From Pseudaquabacterium terrae (GTDB lineage Bacteria > Pseudomonadota > Gammaproteobacteria > Burkholderiales > Burkholderiaceae_C), in NCBI RefSeq assembly GCF_013266755.1, contig NZ_JABRWJ010000002.1, forward strand, positions 62,001-126,000: a stretch of 64,000 nucleotides of DNA, in the 5' to 3' direction. The notes beneath the pieces were generated by a model. That model ran no database searches, was not told where the DNA came from, and saw only the letters and a list, made by a program, of their open reading frames with translations. This document shows positions 1-7,682 of this stretch, in pieces (the stretch's first letter is position 1; the number at the start of each line of letters is the position of its first letter). Position numbers and translations under genes: made by a program.

Positions 1-31
1 CTGCCGGCCGCAGAAGCGCCGCCGCATCTAA
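1..31 (+). CDS. rpsK: Ribosomal protein S11, C-terminal end only
   Basis: The window opens in the last codons of S11. From base 2 the frame reads CRPQKRRRI and stops with TAA at 29-31, matching the conserved basic tail of S11 in the 30S subunit platform. rpsK sits directly before rpsD in beta-proteobacterial alpha operons, which agrees with what follows. Only nine residues are visible, so the call rests on the tail motif plus gene order. Confidence 0.85.
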   Translation, partial: CRPQKRRRI

Positions 32-40
32 GGCAGCGTC

Positions 41-68
41 ATGACAGCGGCAGCGATGCCGCTATAAT
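41..68 (+). promoter_or_regulatory. Sigma70-type promoter between rpsK and rpsD
   Basis: ATGACA at 41-46 matches the -35 consensus at five of six bases, and TATAAT at 63-68 is a perfect -10, with a 16-bp spacer. It would start transcription near base 75 and leave a leader of about 165 nt before the rpsD GTG at 240. That length leaves room for a regulatory leader, but no specific structure was demonstrated. It would let rpsD-rpoA-rplQ be transcribed apart from the upstream ribosomal genes. Confidence 0.7.
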
Positions 69-239
69 GAGCAGTTTTCCGTTCGCCGGCGGCGCCGAGT
101 GTGCCTGCCGGCAATTTCGTTGACGGGCCCCGTTTCTCTGGTGCCCGCTGCGATCAAGCCCACCGTCTGAGCGTCTTTCACAACACCCGCCAGACTCGCG
201 CGACTCTAGCCTCGCGTCAGATTCACCTAAGGAAGCAAC

Positions 240-863
240 GTGGCACGTTACCTCGGACCCAAGGCCAAGCTGGCCCGCCGTGAAGGCACCGACCTGTACC
301 TGAAGAGCGCCCGCCGCGCCATCAGCGACAAGGCGAAGTTCGATACCAAGCCCGGCCAGCACGGCCGCACCTCCGGCGCCCGCACCTCCGACTTCGGTCT
401 GCAGCTGCGCGAGAAGCAGAAGGTCAAGCGCATGTACGGCGTGCTCGAGCGCCAGTTCCGCCGTTATTTCGCCGAAGCCGAGCGCCGCCGGGGCAACACC
501 GGCGCGAACCTGCTGTTCATCCTCGAGTCGCGCCTGGACAACGTCGTCTACCGCATGGGCTTCGGCTCGACGCGCGCCGAAGCGCGCCAGCTGGTGTCGC
601 ACCAGGCGCTGATGGTCAACGGCAAGGTCGTCAACATCCCGTCGTACCTGGTCAAGGCCGGCGACGTGATCACGCTGCGCGACAAGGCCAAGAAGCAGCT
701 GCGCGTGACCGACGCGGTCAAGCTCGCCGAATCGATCGGCATGCCGGGCTGGGTCCAGGTCGACGCGGCCAAGCTCGAAGGCGTCTTCAAGAAGGTGCCC
801 GACCGCGACGAGTTCGGCGCCGACATCAACGAATCGCTGATCGTCGAGTTGTATTCGCGATAA
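240..863 (+). CDS. rpsD: 30S ribosomal protein S4
   Basis: This is the primary 16S rRNA-binding protein that nucleates assembly of the 30S body. In enteric bacteria it also represses its own operon, which is family knowledge and not shown here. The product has 207 residues, the usual length. It opens with [15 protein letters not shown], has the small N-terminal S4 domain and then the S4 RNA-binding domain around residues 95-155 ([20 protein letters not shown]). It ends IVELYSR, as is typical. The start is GTG at 240, with AAGGAAG placed about 5 bases upstream. The gene follows rpsK and precedes rpoA, as in other proteobacteria. Confidence 0.98.
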   Translation: MARYLGPKAKLARREGTDLYLKSARRAISDKAKFDTKPGQHGRTSGARTSDFGLQLREKQKVKRMYGVLERQFRRYFAEAERRRGNTGANLLFILESRLDNVVYRMGFGSTRAEARQLVSHQALMVNGKVVNIPSYLVKAGDVITLRDKAKKQLRVTDAVKLAESIGMPGWVQVDAAKLEGVFKKVPDRDEFGADINESLIVELYSR

Positions 864-875
864 GACGAAGTCGCA

Positions 876-900
876 GGCTGCCGCCCATTGGTCGGCAGCC
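876..900 (+). other. Hairpin in the rpsD-rpoA gap
   Basis: GGCTGCCG at 876-883 pairs perfectly with CGGCAGCC at 893-900 across a 9-nt loop. No T-run follows, so it is not a standard intrinsic terminator. It may be an attenuator or mRNA-stabilising stem within the rpsD-rpoA transcript. No other element is apparent in the 152-nt gap apart from a GAGGAACT ribosome-binding region before rpoA. Confidence 0.5.
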
Positions 901-1015
901 CTTGCAGGTGATGCTCCGCGTGCCGGGCACGGAGCAATCACACACCCCAGCCCGGCAGGGTCCGTCAGCCTTATCGGTGTAACGAGCCGAGGGTATTGAG
1001 AGGAACTGAGACCAG

Positions 1016-2002
1016 ATGCAAACCAACCTGCTGAAACCCAAAGCCATCCAGGTGGAGCCGCTCGGCGGCCACCGCGCCAAGGTCACGCTCGAGCCGTTCG
1101 AGCGGGGCTACGGTCACACGCTCGGCAATGCGCTGCGTCGCGTTCTGCTGTCGTCGATGGTGGGTTACGCGCCGACGGAAGTGACGATCGCCGGCGTGCT
1201 GCATGAGTACTCGACGGTCGACGGCGTTGCCGAAGACGTCGTGCACATCATGCTGAACCTCAAGGGCGTCGTCTTCCGCCTGCACAACCGCGACGAAGTG
1301 ACGCTGGTGCTGCGCAAGGAAGGCGAGGGCGCGGTGACCGCGGCCGACATCCAGACGCCGCACGACGTCGAGATCATCAATCCCGATCACGTCATTGCGC
1401 ACCTGGCGCAAGGCGGCAAGCTCGACATGCAGATCAAGGTCGAGAAGGGCCGCGGCTATGTGCCGGGCAACCTGCGCCGCTACGGCGACGAGCCGACCAA
1501 GTCGATCGGCCGCATCGTGCTGGATGCGTCGTTCTCGCCGGTGCGTCGCGTGTCCTACGCGGTCGAGAACGCCCGCGTCGAGCAGCGTACCGACCTCGAC
1601 AAGCTGGTGATGGAGATCGAGACCAACGGCGCGATCTCGCCCGAGGAAGCGATCCGCGCGTCGGCCAAGATCCTGGTCGACCAGCTGGTCGTGTTCACCG
1701 GCCTGGAAGGCACCGAGCCGCTGACCTTCGACCGCGAGCAGCCGCGCAAGGACAACTTCGATCCGATCCTGCTGCGCCCGGTCGACGAGCTCGAGCTGAC
1801 GGTGCGCTCGGCCAACTGCCTGAAGGCCGAGAACATCTACTACATCGGCGACCTGATCCAGCGTACCGAGACCGAGCTGCTGAAGACGCCGAACCTCGGC
1901 CGCAAGTCGCTGAACGAGATCAAGGAAGTGCTGGCTTCGCGCGGGCTCACGCTCGGCGCGCGGCTGGAAAACTGGCCCCCGCAGGGCCTCGACAAACGCT
2001 GA
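1016..2002 (+). CDS. rpoA: DNA-directed RNA polymerase alpha subunit
   Basis: Alpha dimerises to start RNA polymerase assembly and contacts UP elements and activators through its C-terminal domain. The 328-residue product has the normal length. The N-terminal domain carries [20 protein letters not shown] and the insert domain. A flexible linker near residues 235-250 leads to the C-terminal domain, with [18 protein letters not shown]-type helix-hairpin-helix sequence and [12 protein letters not shown]. The start ATG at 1016 follows a GAGG-containing leader. Position between rpsD and rplQ is canonical. Confidence 0.99.
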   Translation: MQTNLLKPKAIQVEPLGGHRAKVTLEPFERGYGHTLGNALRRVLLSSMVGYAPTEVTIAGVLHEYSTVDGVAEDVVHIMLNLKGVVFRLHNRDEVTLVLRKEGEGAVTAADIQTPHDVEIINPDHVIAHLAQGGKLDMQIKVEKGRGYVPGNLRRYGDEPTKSIGRIVLDASFSPVRRVSYAVENARVEQRTDLDKLVMEIETNGAISPEEAIRASAKILVDQLVVFTGLEGTEPLTFDREQPRKDNFDPILLRPVDELELTVRSANCLKAENIYYIGDLIQRTETELLKTPNLGRKSLNEIKEVLASRGLTLGARLENWPPQGLDKR

Positions 2003-2076
2003 GCAACAGCTCAGCGCACGCGTGCACCCTCCGGTACCTGACACGGCCGGAGGTCTCATAAAGAAAGGCAAGCACC

Positions 2077-2475
2077 ATGCGTCACGGACACGGACTCCGC
2101 AAACTCAACCGCACCAGCGAGCATCGCCAGGCGATGCTGCGCAACATGTGCGTCTCGCTGCTGCAGCACGAGGCGATCAAGACCACGGTTCCGAAAGCCA
2201 AGGAACTGCGTCGCGTCGTCGAGCCGCTGATCACGCTGGCGAAGACGCCGTCGCTGGCCAACCGCCGCCTGGCCTTCAACCGCCTGCGCGACCGCGACAT
2301 CGTCACCAAGCTGTTCGCCGAGCTGGGCCCGCGCTACCAGACCCGTCCGGGCGGCTACACGCGGATCCTGAAGATGGGCTTCCGCGTCGGCGACAACGCG
2401 CCGATGGCCTTCGTCGAGCTGGTCGACCGCCCCGAGCCCGTCGCGCCGGAAGCCGTCGAGGCCAGCGCCGAGTAA
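2077..2475 (+). CDS. rplQ: 50S ribosomal protein L17
   Basis: L17 is a small 50S protein near the peptide exit tunnel. The 132-residue product begins [20 protein letters not shown], the family signature, and contains [19 protein letters not shown] and [18 protein letters not shown] purine-rich AAAGAAAGG ribosome-binding site precedes the ATG. It is the last gene of the alpha operon here, and an intrinsic terminator follows 26 bases after its stop. Confidence 0.98.
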   Translation: MRHGHGLRKLNRTSEHRQAMLRNMCVSLLQHEAIKTTVPKAKELRRVVEPLITLAKTPSLANRRLAFNRLRDRDIVTKLFAELGPRYQTRPGGYTRILKMGFRVGDNAPMAFVELVDRPEPVAPEAVEASAE

Positions 2476-2501
2476 GTTTTCAGCACCGCCAACGACCGAT
2501 C

Positions 2502-2530
2502 AGGGCCAGCTTTCACGCTGGCCCTTTTTG
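2502..2530 (+). terminator. Rho-independent terminator after rplQ
   Basis: AGGGCCAGC at 2502-2510 and GCTGGCCCT at 2517-2525 form a perfect 9-bp stem with a 6-nt loop. The last stem base and the following TTTT give a five-T run. This ends the rpsD-rpoA-rplQ transcription unit and separates it from dsbD. Confidence 0.9.
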
Positions 2531-2581
2531 TTCCAAGCCCCGCTCCGCGCACGAGACAACGTCGTGCGCGAAAATCCCGCG

Positions 2582-4360
2582 ATGAGTTTCCGCGTCCACC
2601 GTCCGTTCCAGGCACTCGCCGCCCTGCTGTTGATCGGGTTGCTGCTGCTGACCGGCATGGCGCGCGCGGCCGACGACTTCCTCGAACCGGAAAAGGCGTT
2701 CCGCTTCACGGCACGCGCCTTGAGCGCCACCGAGGCCGAGCTCAGCTTCCAGGTCGCGCCGGGCTACTACCTCTACCGCGAGCGCTTTGCCTTCGCCGCT
2801 GACGGTGCGACGCTCGGTGAGCCGAACATTCCGGCCGGCAAGGTCAAGTACGACGAGAACTTCCAGAAGAACGTCGAGACCTTGCGCGGCGAGCTGCGCA
2901 TCGTGCTGCCGCTGACAGCGGCCGGTCCGTACACGCTGCGCATCACCTCGCAAGGCTGCGCCGACGCCGGCCTGTGTTACCCGCCGATGATCAGCCAGGC
3001 GCGGCTCGACACGGCAGCGGTCACGGCAGCCACCTCGACGTCACCCGGCACCACGGCTGCCAGTTCGTGGGGCGACGGCTCGATGGTCGAGTCGGCGCTG
3101 CAGTCCGGGCACTTCTGGCGCATCGTCGGCGTCTTCCTGCTGGTCGGCGTGCTGCTGTCGCTGACGCCCTGCGTGCTGCCGATGCTGCCGATCCTGTCGT
3201 CGATCATCGTCGGCACGCAGCGCGCCCCGAGCCGAGGCCGGGGCCTGATGCTCGCCGCCAGTTATTCGCTCGGCATGGCGCTGGTCTACACCGCGCTCGG
3301 CGTCGCCGCCGGGCTGGCCGGCGAGGGCTTTGCCGCGGCGCTGCAGACGCCGTGGGCGATCGGCGCCTTCGCCGCGCTGCTGGCGGTTTTCTCGCTGGCG
3401 ATGTTCGATGTCTACGAGCTGCGTTTGCCGGCCCGCTTCACGTCGCGGGTCTCGCACCAGTGCAACCGCCTGAAGGCCGGCCAGCTGGCCGGCGTCTTCA
3501 TGATGGGCGGGCTGTCGGCGCTGATCGTCAGCCCGTGCGTCAGCGCGCCGCTGGCCGGGGCGCTGTTGTTCATCAGCCAGAGCCGCGATCTGGTCCTCGG
3601 CGGCGGGGCGCTGTTTGCGCTGGCGATGGGCATGAGCGTTCCGCTGCTGGTGCTCGGTGGTTCGTCGGGGCGCTGGATGCCGAAGTCGGGGCCGTGGATG
3701 TTCGGCGTCAAGCGCCTGTGCGGTGCGCTGATGCTGGCGGTGGCGATCTGGATCGCGCAGCCGGTGCTGCCGGCAGCGGCGGTGCTCGCGCTGTGGGGCG
3801 TGCTGCTGGTCGTCGTCGGCGTGCTGCTGGTGCGGCCCTTGGCTGCCGCGCCCGGCGGGGCTTCCCGGACCTGGCCTCGTCGCGGGCTCGGCGCCGCCGC
3901 GCTCGCGCTGGGTGCCCTGCAGCTGATCGCCGCGGCAACCGGCGGCCGCGATCCGCTGCAGCCGTGGGCGCACTGGACGGAAGCCGGCGCGCAGAGCCGA
4001 GAAGCCCTGCGCTTCGTCCGCGTGCGCAGCGTGGCCGAGCTGGATGCCGCGCTGGCCGGGGCCCAGCGCCCGGTGATGCTCGACTTCTATGCCGACTGGT
4101 GCGTCTCGTGCAAGGAGATGGAGCGCTTCACCTTCCGCAATGCCGAGGTCGCACGCCGCCTCGGGCCGGCGCTGCTGCTGAAGGCCGACGTCACCGGCAA
4201 CACCGCCGAGGACCGCGCGCTGCTGCGCCGTTTCCGGCTGTTCGGCCCGCCCGGAACGCTGTTCTTCGACGCCGGCGGCCGCGAGATAGGTTCCGCGCGC
4301 GTGGTCGGGTTCCAGAGCGCCGGCCGTTTCCAGCGCTCGCTCGAACAAGCCGGACTTTGA
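2582..4360 (+). CDS. dsbD: Thiol:disulfide interchange protein DsbD
   Basis: DsbD carries electrons from cytoplasmic thioredoxin across the inner membrane to periplasmic DsbC/DsbG and CcmG. A signal peptide ends at ARA before ADDF. The periplasmic alpha domain holds the CADAGLC pair. About eight membrane helices follow, with the two conserved cysteines in TPCVLPM and SPCVSAPL. The C-terminal thioredoxin domain has WCVSCK. All six catalytic cysteines are present. The start is set at the ATG at 2582 because it places the signal peptide at the N terminus; an in-frame TTG at 2528 lies next to the terminator T-run and is less likely. The product has 592 residues. The gene probably has its own promoter, since it follows the rplQ terminator. 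Confidence 0.95.
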   Translation: MSFRVHRPFQALAALLLIGLLLLTGMARAADDFLEPEKAFRFTARALSATEAELSFQVAPGYYLYRERFAFAADGATLGEPNIPAGKVKYDENFQKNVETLRGELRIVLPLTAAGPYTLRITSQGCADAGLCYPPMISQARLDTAAVTAATSTSPGTTAASSWGDGSMVESALQSGHFWRIVGVFLLVGVLLSLTPCVLPMLPILSSIIVGTQRAPSRGRGLMLAASYSLGMALVYTALGVAAGLAGEGFAAALQTPWAIGAFAALLAVFSLAMFDVYELRLPARFTSRVSHQCNRLKAGQLAGVFMMGGLSALIVSPCVSAPLAGALLFISQSRDLVLGGGALFALAMGMSVPLLVLGGSSGRWMPKSGPWMFGVKRLCGALMLAVAIWIAQPVLPAAAVLALWGVLLVVVGVLLVRPLAAAPGGASRTWPRRGLGAAALALGALQLIAAATGGRDPLQPWAHWTEAGAQSREALRFVRVRSVAELDAALAGAQRPVMLDFYADWCVSCKEMERFTFRNAEVARRLGPALLLKADVTGNTAEDRALLRRFRLFGPPGTLFFDAGGREIGSARVVGFQSAGRFQRSLEQAGL

Positions 4361-4438
4361 ACACGACACGGATTACCTAAGTCACCCCGGCCCCGACCGG
4401 GTGCTGCTTATCCTTGTCTTCGCTGACAGGAGTGAGCA

Positions 4439-4933
4439 GTGAACTTTGGTGTTCTCGCGGGTCTGCCCCGCAGCGTGTCGGTTGCTGCCGGCGCGCTCGC
4501 TTTGCTGATCGCGGCTGGCTGCTCGAGCCCGCCGAAGCCGCCGCCCCCGACGACCGTCGACGGCGCCATCCAGGCGTCGCCGCAATTGAACCTGAGCGTC
4601 AATCAGCGGCCGTCGCCCCTGCTGGTGCGCGTCTATGAGCTGAAGACAGCGTCCAGCTTCAACAGCGCCGACTTCATGGCGCTGTACCAGGGTGACCAGG
4701 CGGCGCTCGCCGCCGACATGGTCGCGCGCGAGGAGATCATGCTGCAGCCGGGCGAGAACCGGCCGTACAAGAAGACGCTGGGGGCCGAGACGAAATTCAT
4801 CGGCGTCTTCGGTGCCTATCGCAACCTCGAGAAGTCGACCTGGCGCGTGGTCGTGCCGGTGCAGCCGAACAAGGCACAGAAGTTGTCGATCCGCGCCGGC
4901 GACCTCGCGCTGGCGGTCGAGGTCAAGCCGTGA
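4439..4933 (+). CDS. tssJ: T6SS outer-membrane lipoprotein TssJ
   Basis: TssJ anchors the T6SS membrane complex to the outer membrane by binding the periplasmic end of TssM. The 164-residue product has a lipoprotein signal with lipobox AAGC near residue 28, then a Pro-rich stretch and the transthyretin-like beta-sandwich. Family features include NQRPSPLLVRVYEL, FMALYQGD and an acidic C-terminal strand. The start is GTG at 4439 after AGGAG. It is the first gene of a + strand run tssJ-K-L-M-tagF, with a 10-bp gap before tssK. A partial match to the recurrent CCGAAAGTCA element lies at 4376-4388 but is too weak to count. Confidence 0.93.
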   Translation: MNFGVLAGLPRSVSVAAGALALLIAAGCSSPPKPPPPTTVDGAIQASPQLNLSVNQRPSPLLVRVYELKTASSFNSADFMALYQGDQAALAADMVAREEIMLQPGENRPYKKTLGAETKFIGVFGAYRNLEKSTWRVVVPVQPNKAQKLSIRAGDLALAVEVKP

Positions 4934-4943
4934 TCGCAGCCGT

Positions 4944-6281
4944 ATGAGCTGGCGCAATCGGGTGGTCTGGTCGCAGGGCATGTTCCTGCAGCCGCATCAT
5001 TTCCAGCAGGAATCGCGCTTCGTCGAACACCTGGTCGACAGCCGCACGCGTGCTTCGCATCCGTATGCCTGGGGCTTCTCGGAACTCGTGCTCGACGAGG
5101 CGCAGCTCGCGCTCGGCCGGCTCGGCCTGGTGCGCGGCAGCGGCATCCTGCCCGACGGCACGCCGTTCTCGTTCCCCGATGTCGATGCGATGCCGGTGCC
5201 GTGCGACGTCGCCGACGACATGAAGGGTGAGCTCGTCTGCCTCGCCGCACCGCTGGCGCGCGCCGGCGTCACCGAGGTCGACTTCGGCGATGGCCATGGC
5301 GACGACCTGTGCCGGCTGCGCGCGATCGACACCGAGCTGCGCGACCACACCAACGCCGGCGACGATCCCGAGCCGATCCAGACCGGCGCGCTGAACCTGC
5401 GGCTGCTGCGCGCGCGAGACGCCGGTGATGCCTACGCCGTGCTCGGCGTCGCGCGGGTGGTCGAGAAACGCAGCGATGGCCAGCTGGTGCTCGACCGCGG
5501 CTACTTCGCGCCGCAGACCCGTATCGAAGCCAGCGGCCAGCTGTCGGCGATGGCCGGCCTGCTGCACGGCCTGGTGCAGCAGCGCGCCCGCCTGCTCGCC
5601 AGCCGCATGGGCCAGCTCGGCAAGGGCGTCTCGGAAGTCGCCGACTTCCTGATGCTGCTGTCGCTGAACCGCGCCGAGCCGGTGTTCCGCCAGTACGCGG
5701 GCGCGCCGAGCGTGCACCCCTGGGACTTCTACCTCGGCTGCGTCGAGCTGGCCGGCGACTTGTCGACCTTCCAGCCGCCGCGCCGCCACCCGCCCGACTA
5801 TCCGGTCTACAAGCACGACGACCTGCAGAGCGTGTTCGCGCCGGTGATCGAGCACCTGCGCGAGCTGTTGTCGGCCGAGCTGCAGCGCCATGCCGTGCAG
5901 ATCGAGCTGACCGACCGCAGCCACGGCGTGCGCACCGCGGTGATCAGCGACGGCGAGCTGCTGCGCTCGGCCGGCTTCGTGCTGGCGGTCAATGCGCAGG
6001 TGCCGGCCGAGCAGCTGCGCCAGCGCTTCCCGGCGCAATCGAAGCTCGGTCCGGTCGAGCGCATCCGCGACCTGGTCAACCTGCAGTTGCCGGGCATCGT
6101 GCTGAACAGCCTGCCGGTCGCGCCGCGGCAACTGCCGTACCACGCCGGCTTCCACTACTTCGAGGTCGAACGCCAGGGCGAGATGTGGAAGCAGCTCGAA
6201 CGCACCGGCAGCCTGGCGCTGCACGTGGCAGGCGACTTCCCCGGCCTCGAGCTCGAACTCTGGGCGATCCGTCAGGCCTGA
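4944..6281 (+). CDS. tssK: T6SS baseplate protein TssK
   Basis: TssK trimers link the baseplate to the TssJLM membrane complex and resemble phage receptor-binding proteins. The 445-residue product begins MSWRNRVVWSQGMFLQPHHFQQ, the diagnostic N terminus of the family. A long TssK fold runs to FPGLELELWAIR at the end. The ATG at 4944 is chosen because the family signature starts there, although the frame stays open upstream through tssJ. It lies 10 bp after tssJ and 33 bp before tssL, so all three are likely cotranscribed. Confidence 0.97.
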   Translation: MSWRNRVVWSQGMFLQPHHFQQESRFVEHLVDSRTRASHPYAWGFSELVLDEAQLALGRLGLVRGSGILPDGTPFSFPDVDAMPVPCDVADDMKGELVCLAAPLARAGVTEVDFGDGHGDDLCRLRAIDTELRDHTNAGDDPEPIQTGALNLRLLRARDAGDAYAVLGVARVVEKRSDGQLVLDRGYFAPQTRIEASGQLSAMAGLLHGLVQQRARLLASRMGQLGKGVSEVADFLMLLSLNRAEPVFRQYAGAPSVHPWDFYLGCVELAGDLSTFQPPRRHPPDYPVYKHDDLQSVFAPVIEHLRELLSAELQRHAVQIELTDRSHGVRTAVISDGELLRSAGFVLAVNAQVPAEQLRQRFPAQSKLGPVERIRDLVNLQLPGIVLNSLPVAPRQLPYHAGFHYFEVERQGEMWKQLERTGSLALHVAGDFPGLELELWAIRQA

Positions 6282-6314
6282 GGGCCTGAGCGCGATTAGA
6301 CGAAGGCCAGCCGT

Positions 6315-7682
6315 ATGGACCCGTCCCCGATCAACGACCCGTTCGCCCAGCTCGACGGCCAGCGCACTTTCATCAAGCCGACACCCGGCGGCTGGACCGG
6401 CTCGCGGCCGGCCGAGAGCGCGACGGTCGTCGGCGATGCCGCGGCAGCTGAAAGCGCGCTCGCCGAGCACGGGCTGAATCCGCTGCTGGCGGTGGCCAAC
6501 AAGCTGCTGCTGACGGTGCCGCAGCTGCGGCGCACGCGCCAGGTCGCTGACCCGGCGGCGCTGCGCAGCGCGCTGGCGCAGAGCGTGCGCGATTTCGAAG
6601 CCGCAGCCCACCAGCGCGGCATCCCGCCCGAGCGCGTGATGGCCGCACGCTACGTGCTGTGCACGATGCTCGACGAAGCCGCCGGCGACACGCCCTGGGG
6701 CGGCTCCGGCGTCTGGGGCCGCAACAGCCTGCTGGCGAGCTTCCACAACGAGGTCTTCGGCGGCGAGAAGGTCTTCCAGCTGATGGCCCGGCTGGCCGAG
6801 AAGCCCGACCAGAACCGTGACCTGCTGGAGCTGATCTACGCCGCCGTGGCCTTGGGTTTCGAGGGCCGCTACCGCGTGATCGACAACGGCCGCGCGCAGC
6901 TCGAGGCGGTGCGCGACAAGCTGGCGCAGATCATCCGCCAGCAGCGCGGGCCGTATGCGCCGGCGCTGGCCCAACACTGGCAAGGCCAGCCGATGCAGCG
7001 GCGCCGCGCGCTGAGCTGGCTGCCGCTGGCGGTCACTGCCGCATTGGCGCTGCTGCTGCTGGTGGGCATCTACACCGCGTTCGTCTTCGCGCTGAGCGGC
7101 CGCACCGACCCGGTCTACGGCCAGATCCAGAGCCTGCGCCTCGCCCCGCCGGTCGCGCCGGTGGCGCAGCCGGCGCCGGTGCCGCGGCTCGCGCAGTTCC
7201 TGCAGTCGGACATCAAGGCCAACCTGGTCGCCGTGCGCGACGAGGTCGACCGCAGCGTGATCACCGTGCGCGGCGACGGCCTGTTCGCCTCCGGCAGCGC
7301 GACGCTGGTGCCCGAACGCGAGGCACTGATGGGCCGCATCGCCGAAGCGCTGGCCAAGATCAGCGGCGCGGTGCTGGTCACCGGCCACACCGACAACCAG
7401 CCGCTGCGCACCGCGCGCTTCCCATCGAACTGGCACCTGTCGGAAGAACGTGCGCGCTCGGTGCGCGAGCTGCTGATCGCCCGCGGCGTGCAGGCCGAGC
7501 GCGTCAAGGCCGAGGGCCGCGCCGATGGCGAGCCGATCGCCGCCAACGACACGCCGGCCAACCGCGCGCTGAACCGCCGCGTCGAGGTGACGCTGCTGAC
7601 GACCCGCACCGACAACTTCGCCGCCCGCGTGCCCGGGGCACCGGCCACGCCGGCGGCGCCGGCCAGCGGAGCCAAGAAATGA
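6315..7682 (+). CDS. tssL: T6SS inner-membrane protein TssL with OmpA-like peptidoglycan-binding domain
   Basis: TssL is the IcmH/DotU-like inner-membrane component that binds TssM and the baseplate. The 455-residue product has a short N-terminal region, a cytoplasmic DotU domain (about residues 50-230, with LDEAAGDTPWGG), and a single membrane helix at about 235-258. The periplasmic C-terminal OmpA/MotB-like domain (about 315-440) contains VTGHTDNQPL and NRALNRRVEV, the residues expected to hold peptidoglycan. This is therefore the specialised TssL with its own wall anchor. Its stop overlaps the tssM start by four bases (ATGA), which indicates translational coupling. Confidence 0.96.
   Translation: MDPSPINDPFAQLDGQRTFIKPTPGGWTGSRPAESATVVGDAAAAESALAEHGLNPLLAVANKLLLTVPQLRRTRQVADPAALRSALAQSVRDFEAAAHQRGIPPERVMAARYVLCTMLDEAAGDTPWGGSGVWGRNSLLASFHNEVFGGEKVFQLMARLAEKPDQNRDLLELIYAAVALGFEGRYRVIDNGRAQLEAVRDKLAQIIRQQRGPYAPALAQHWQGQPMQRRRALSWLPLAVTAALALLLLVGIYTAFVFALSGRTDPVYGQIQSLRLAPPVAPVAQPAPVPRLAQFLQSDIKANLVAVRDEVDRSVITVRGDGLFASGSATLVPEREALMGRIAEALAKISGAVLVTGHTDNQPLRTARFPSNWHLSEERARSVRELLIARGVQAERVKAEGRADGEPIAANDTPANRALNRRVEVTLLTTRTDNFAARVPGAPATPAAPASGAKK

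Noticed and set aside
2528-2581. TTG start for dsbD at 2528
   Set aside because: It lies at the T-run of the rplQ terminator and would put 18 extra residues before the signal peptide. The ATG at 2582 gives a normal signal peptide.
3041-4369. Minus-strand open frame over dsbD
   Set aside because: It is antisense to an intact dsbD with all catalytic cysteines, and the product is Gln/Arg/His-rich without motifs.
4376-4388. CCTAAGTCACCCC before tssJ as a seventh copy of the recurrent element
   Set aside because: It lacks one base and differs in the first half of the element. The similarity is limited to AAGTCACCCC, so it was not counted.
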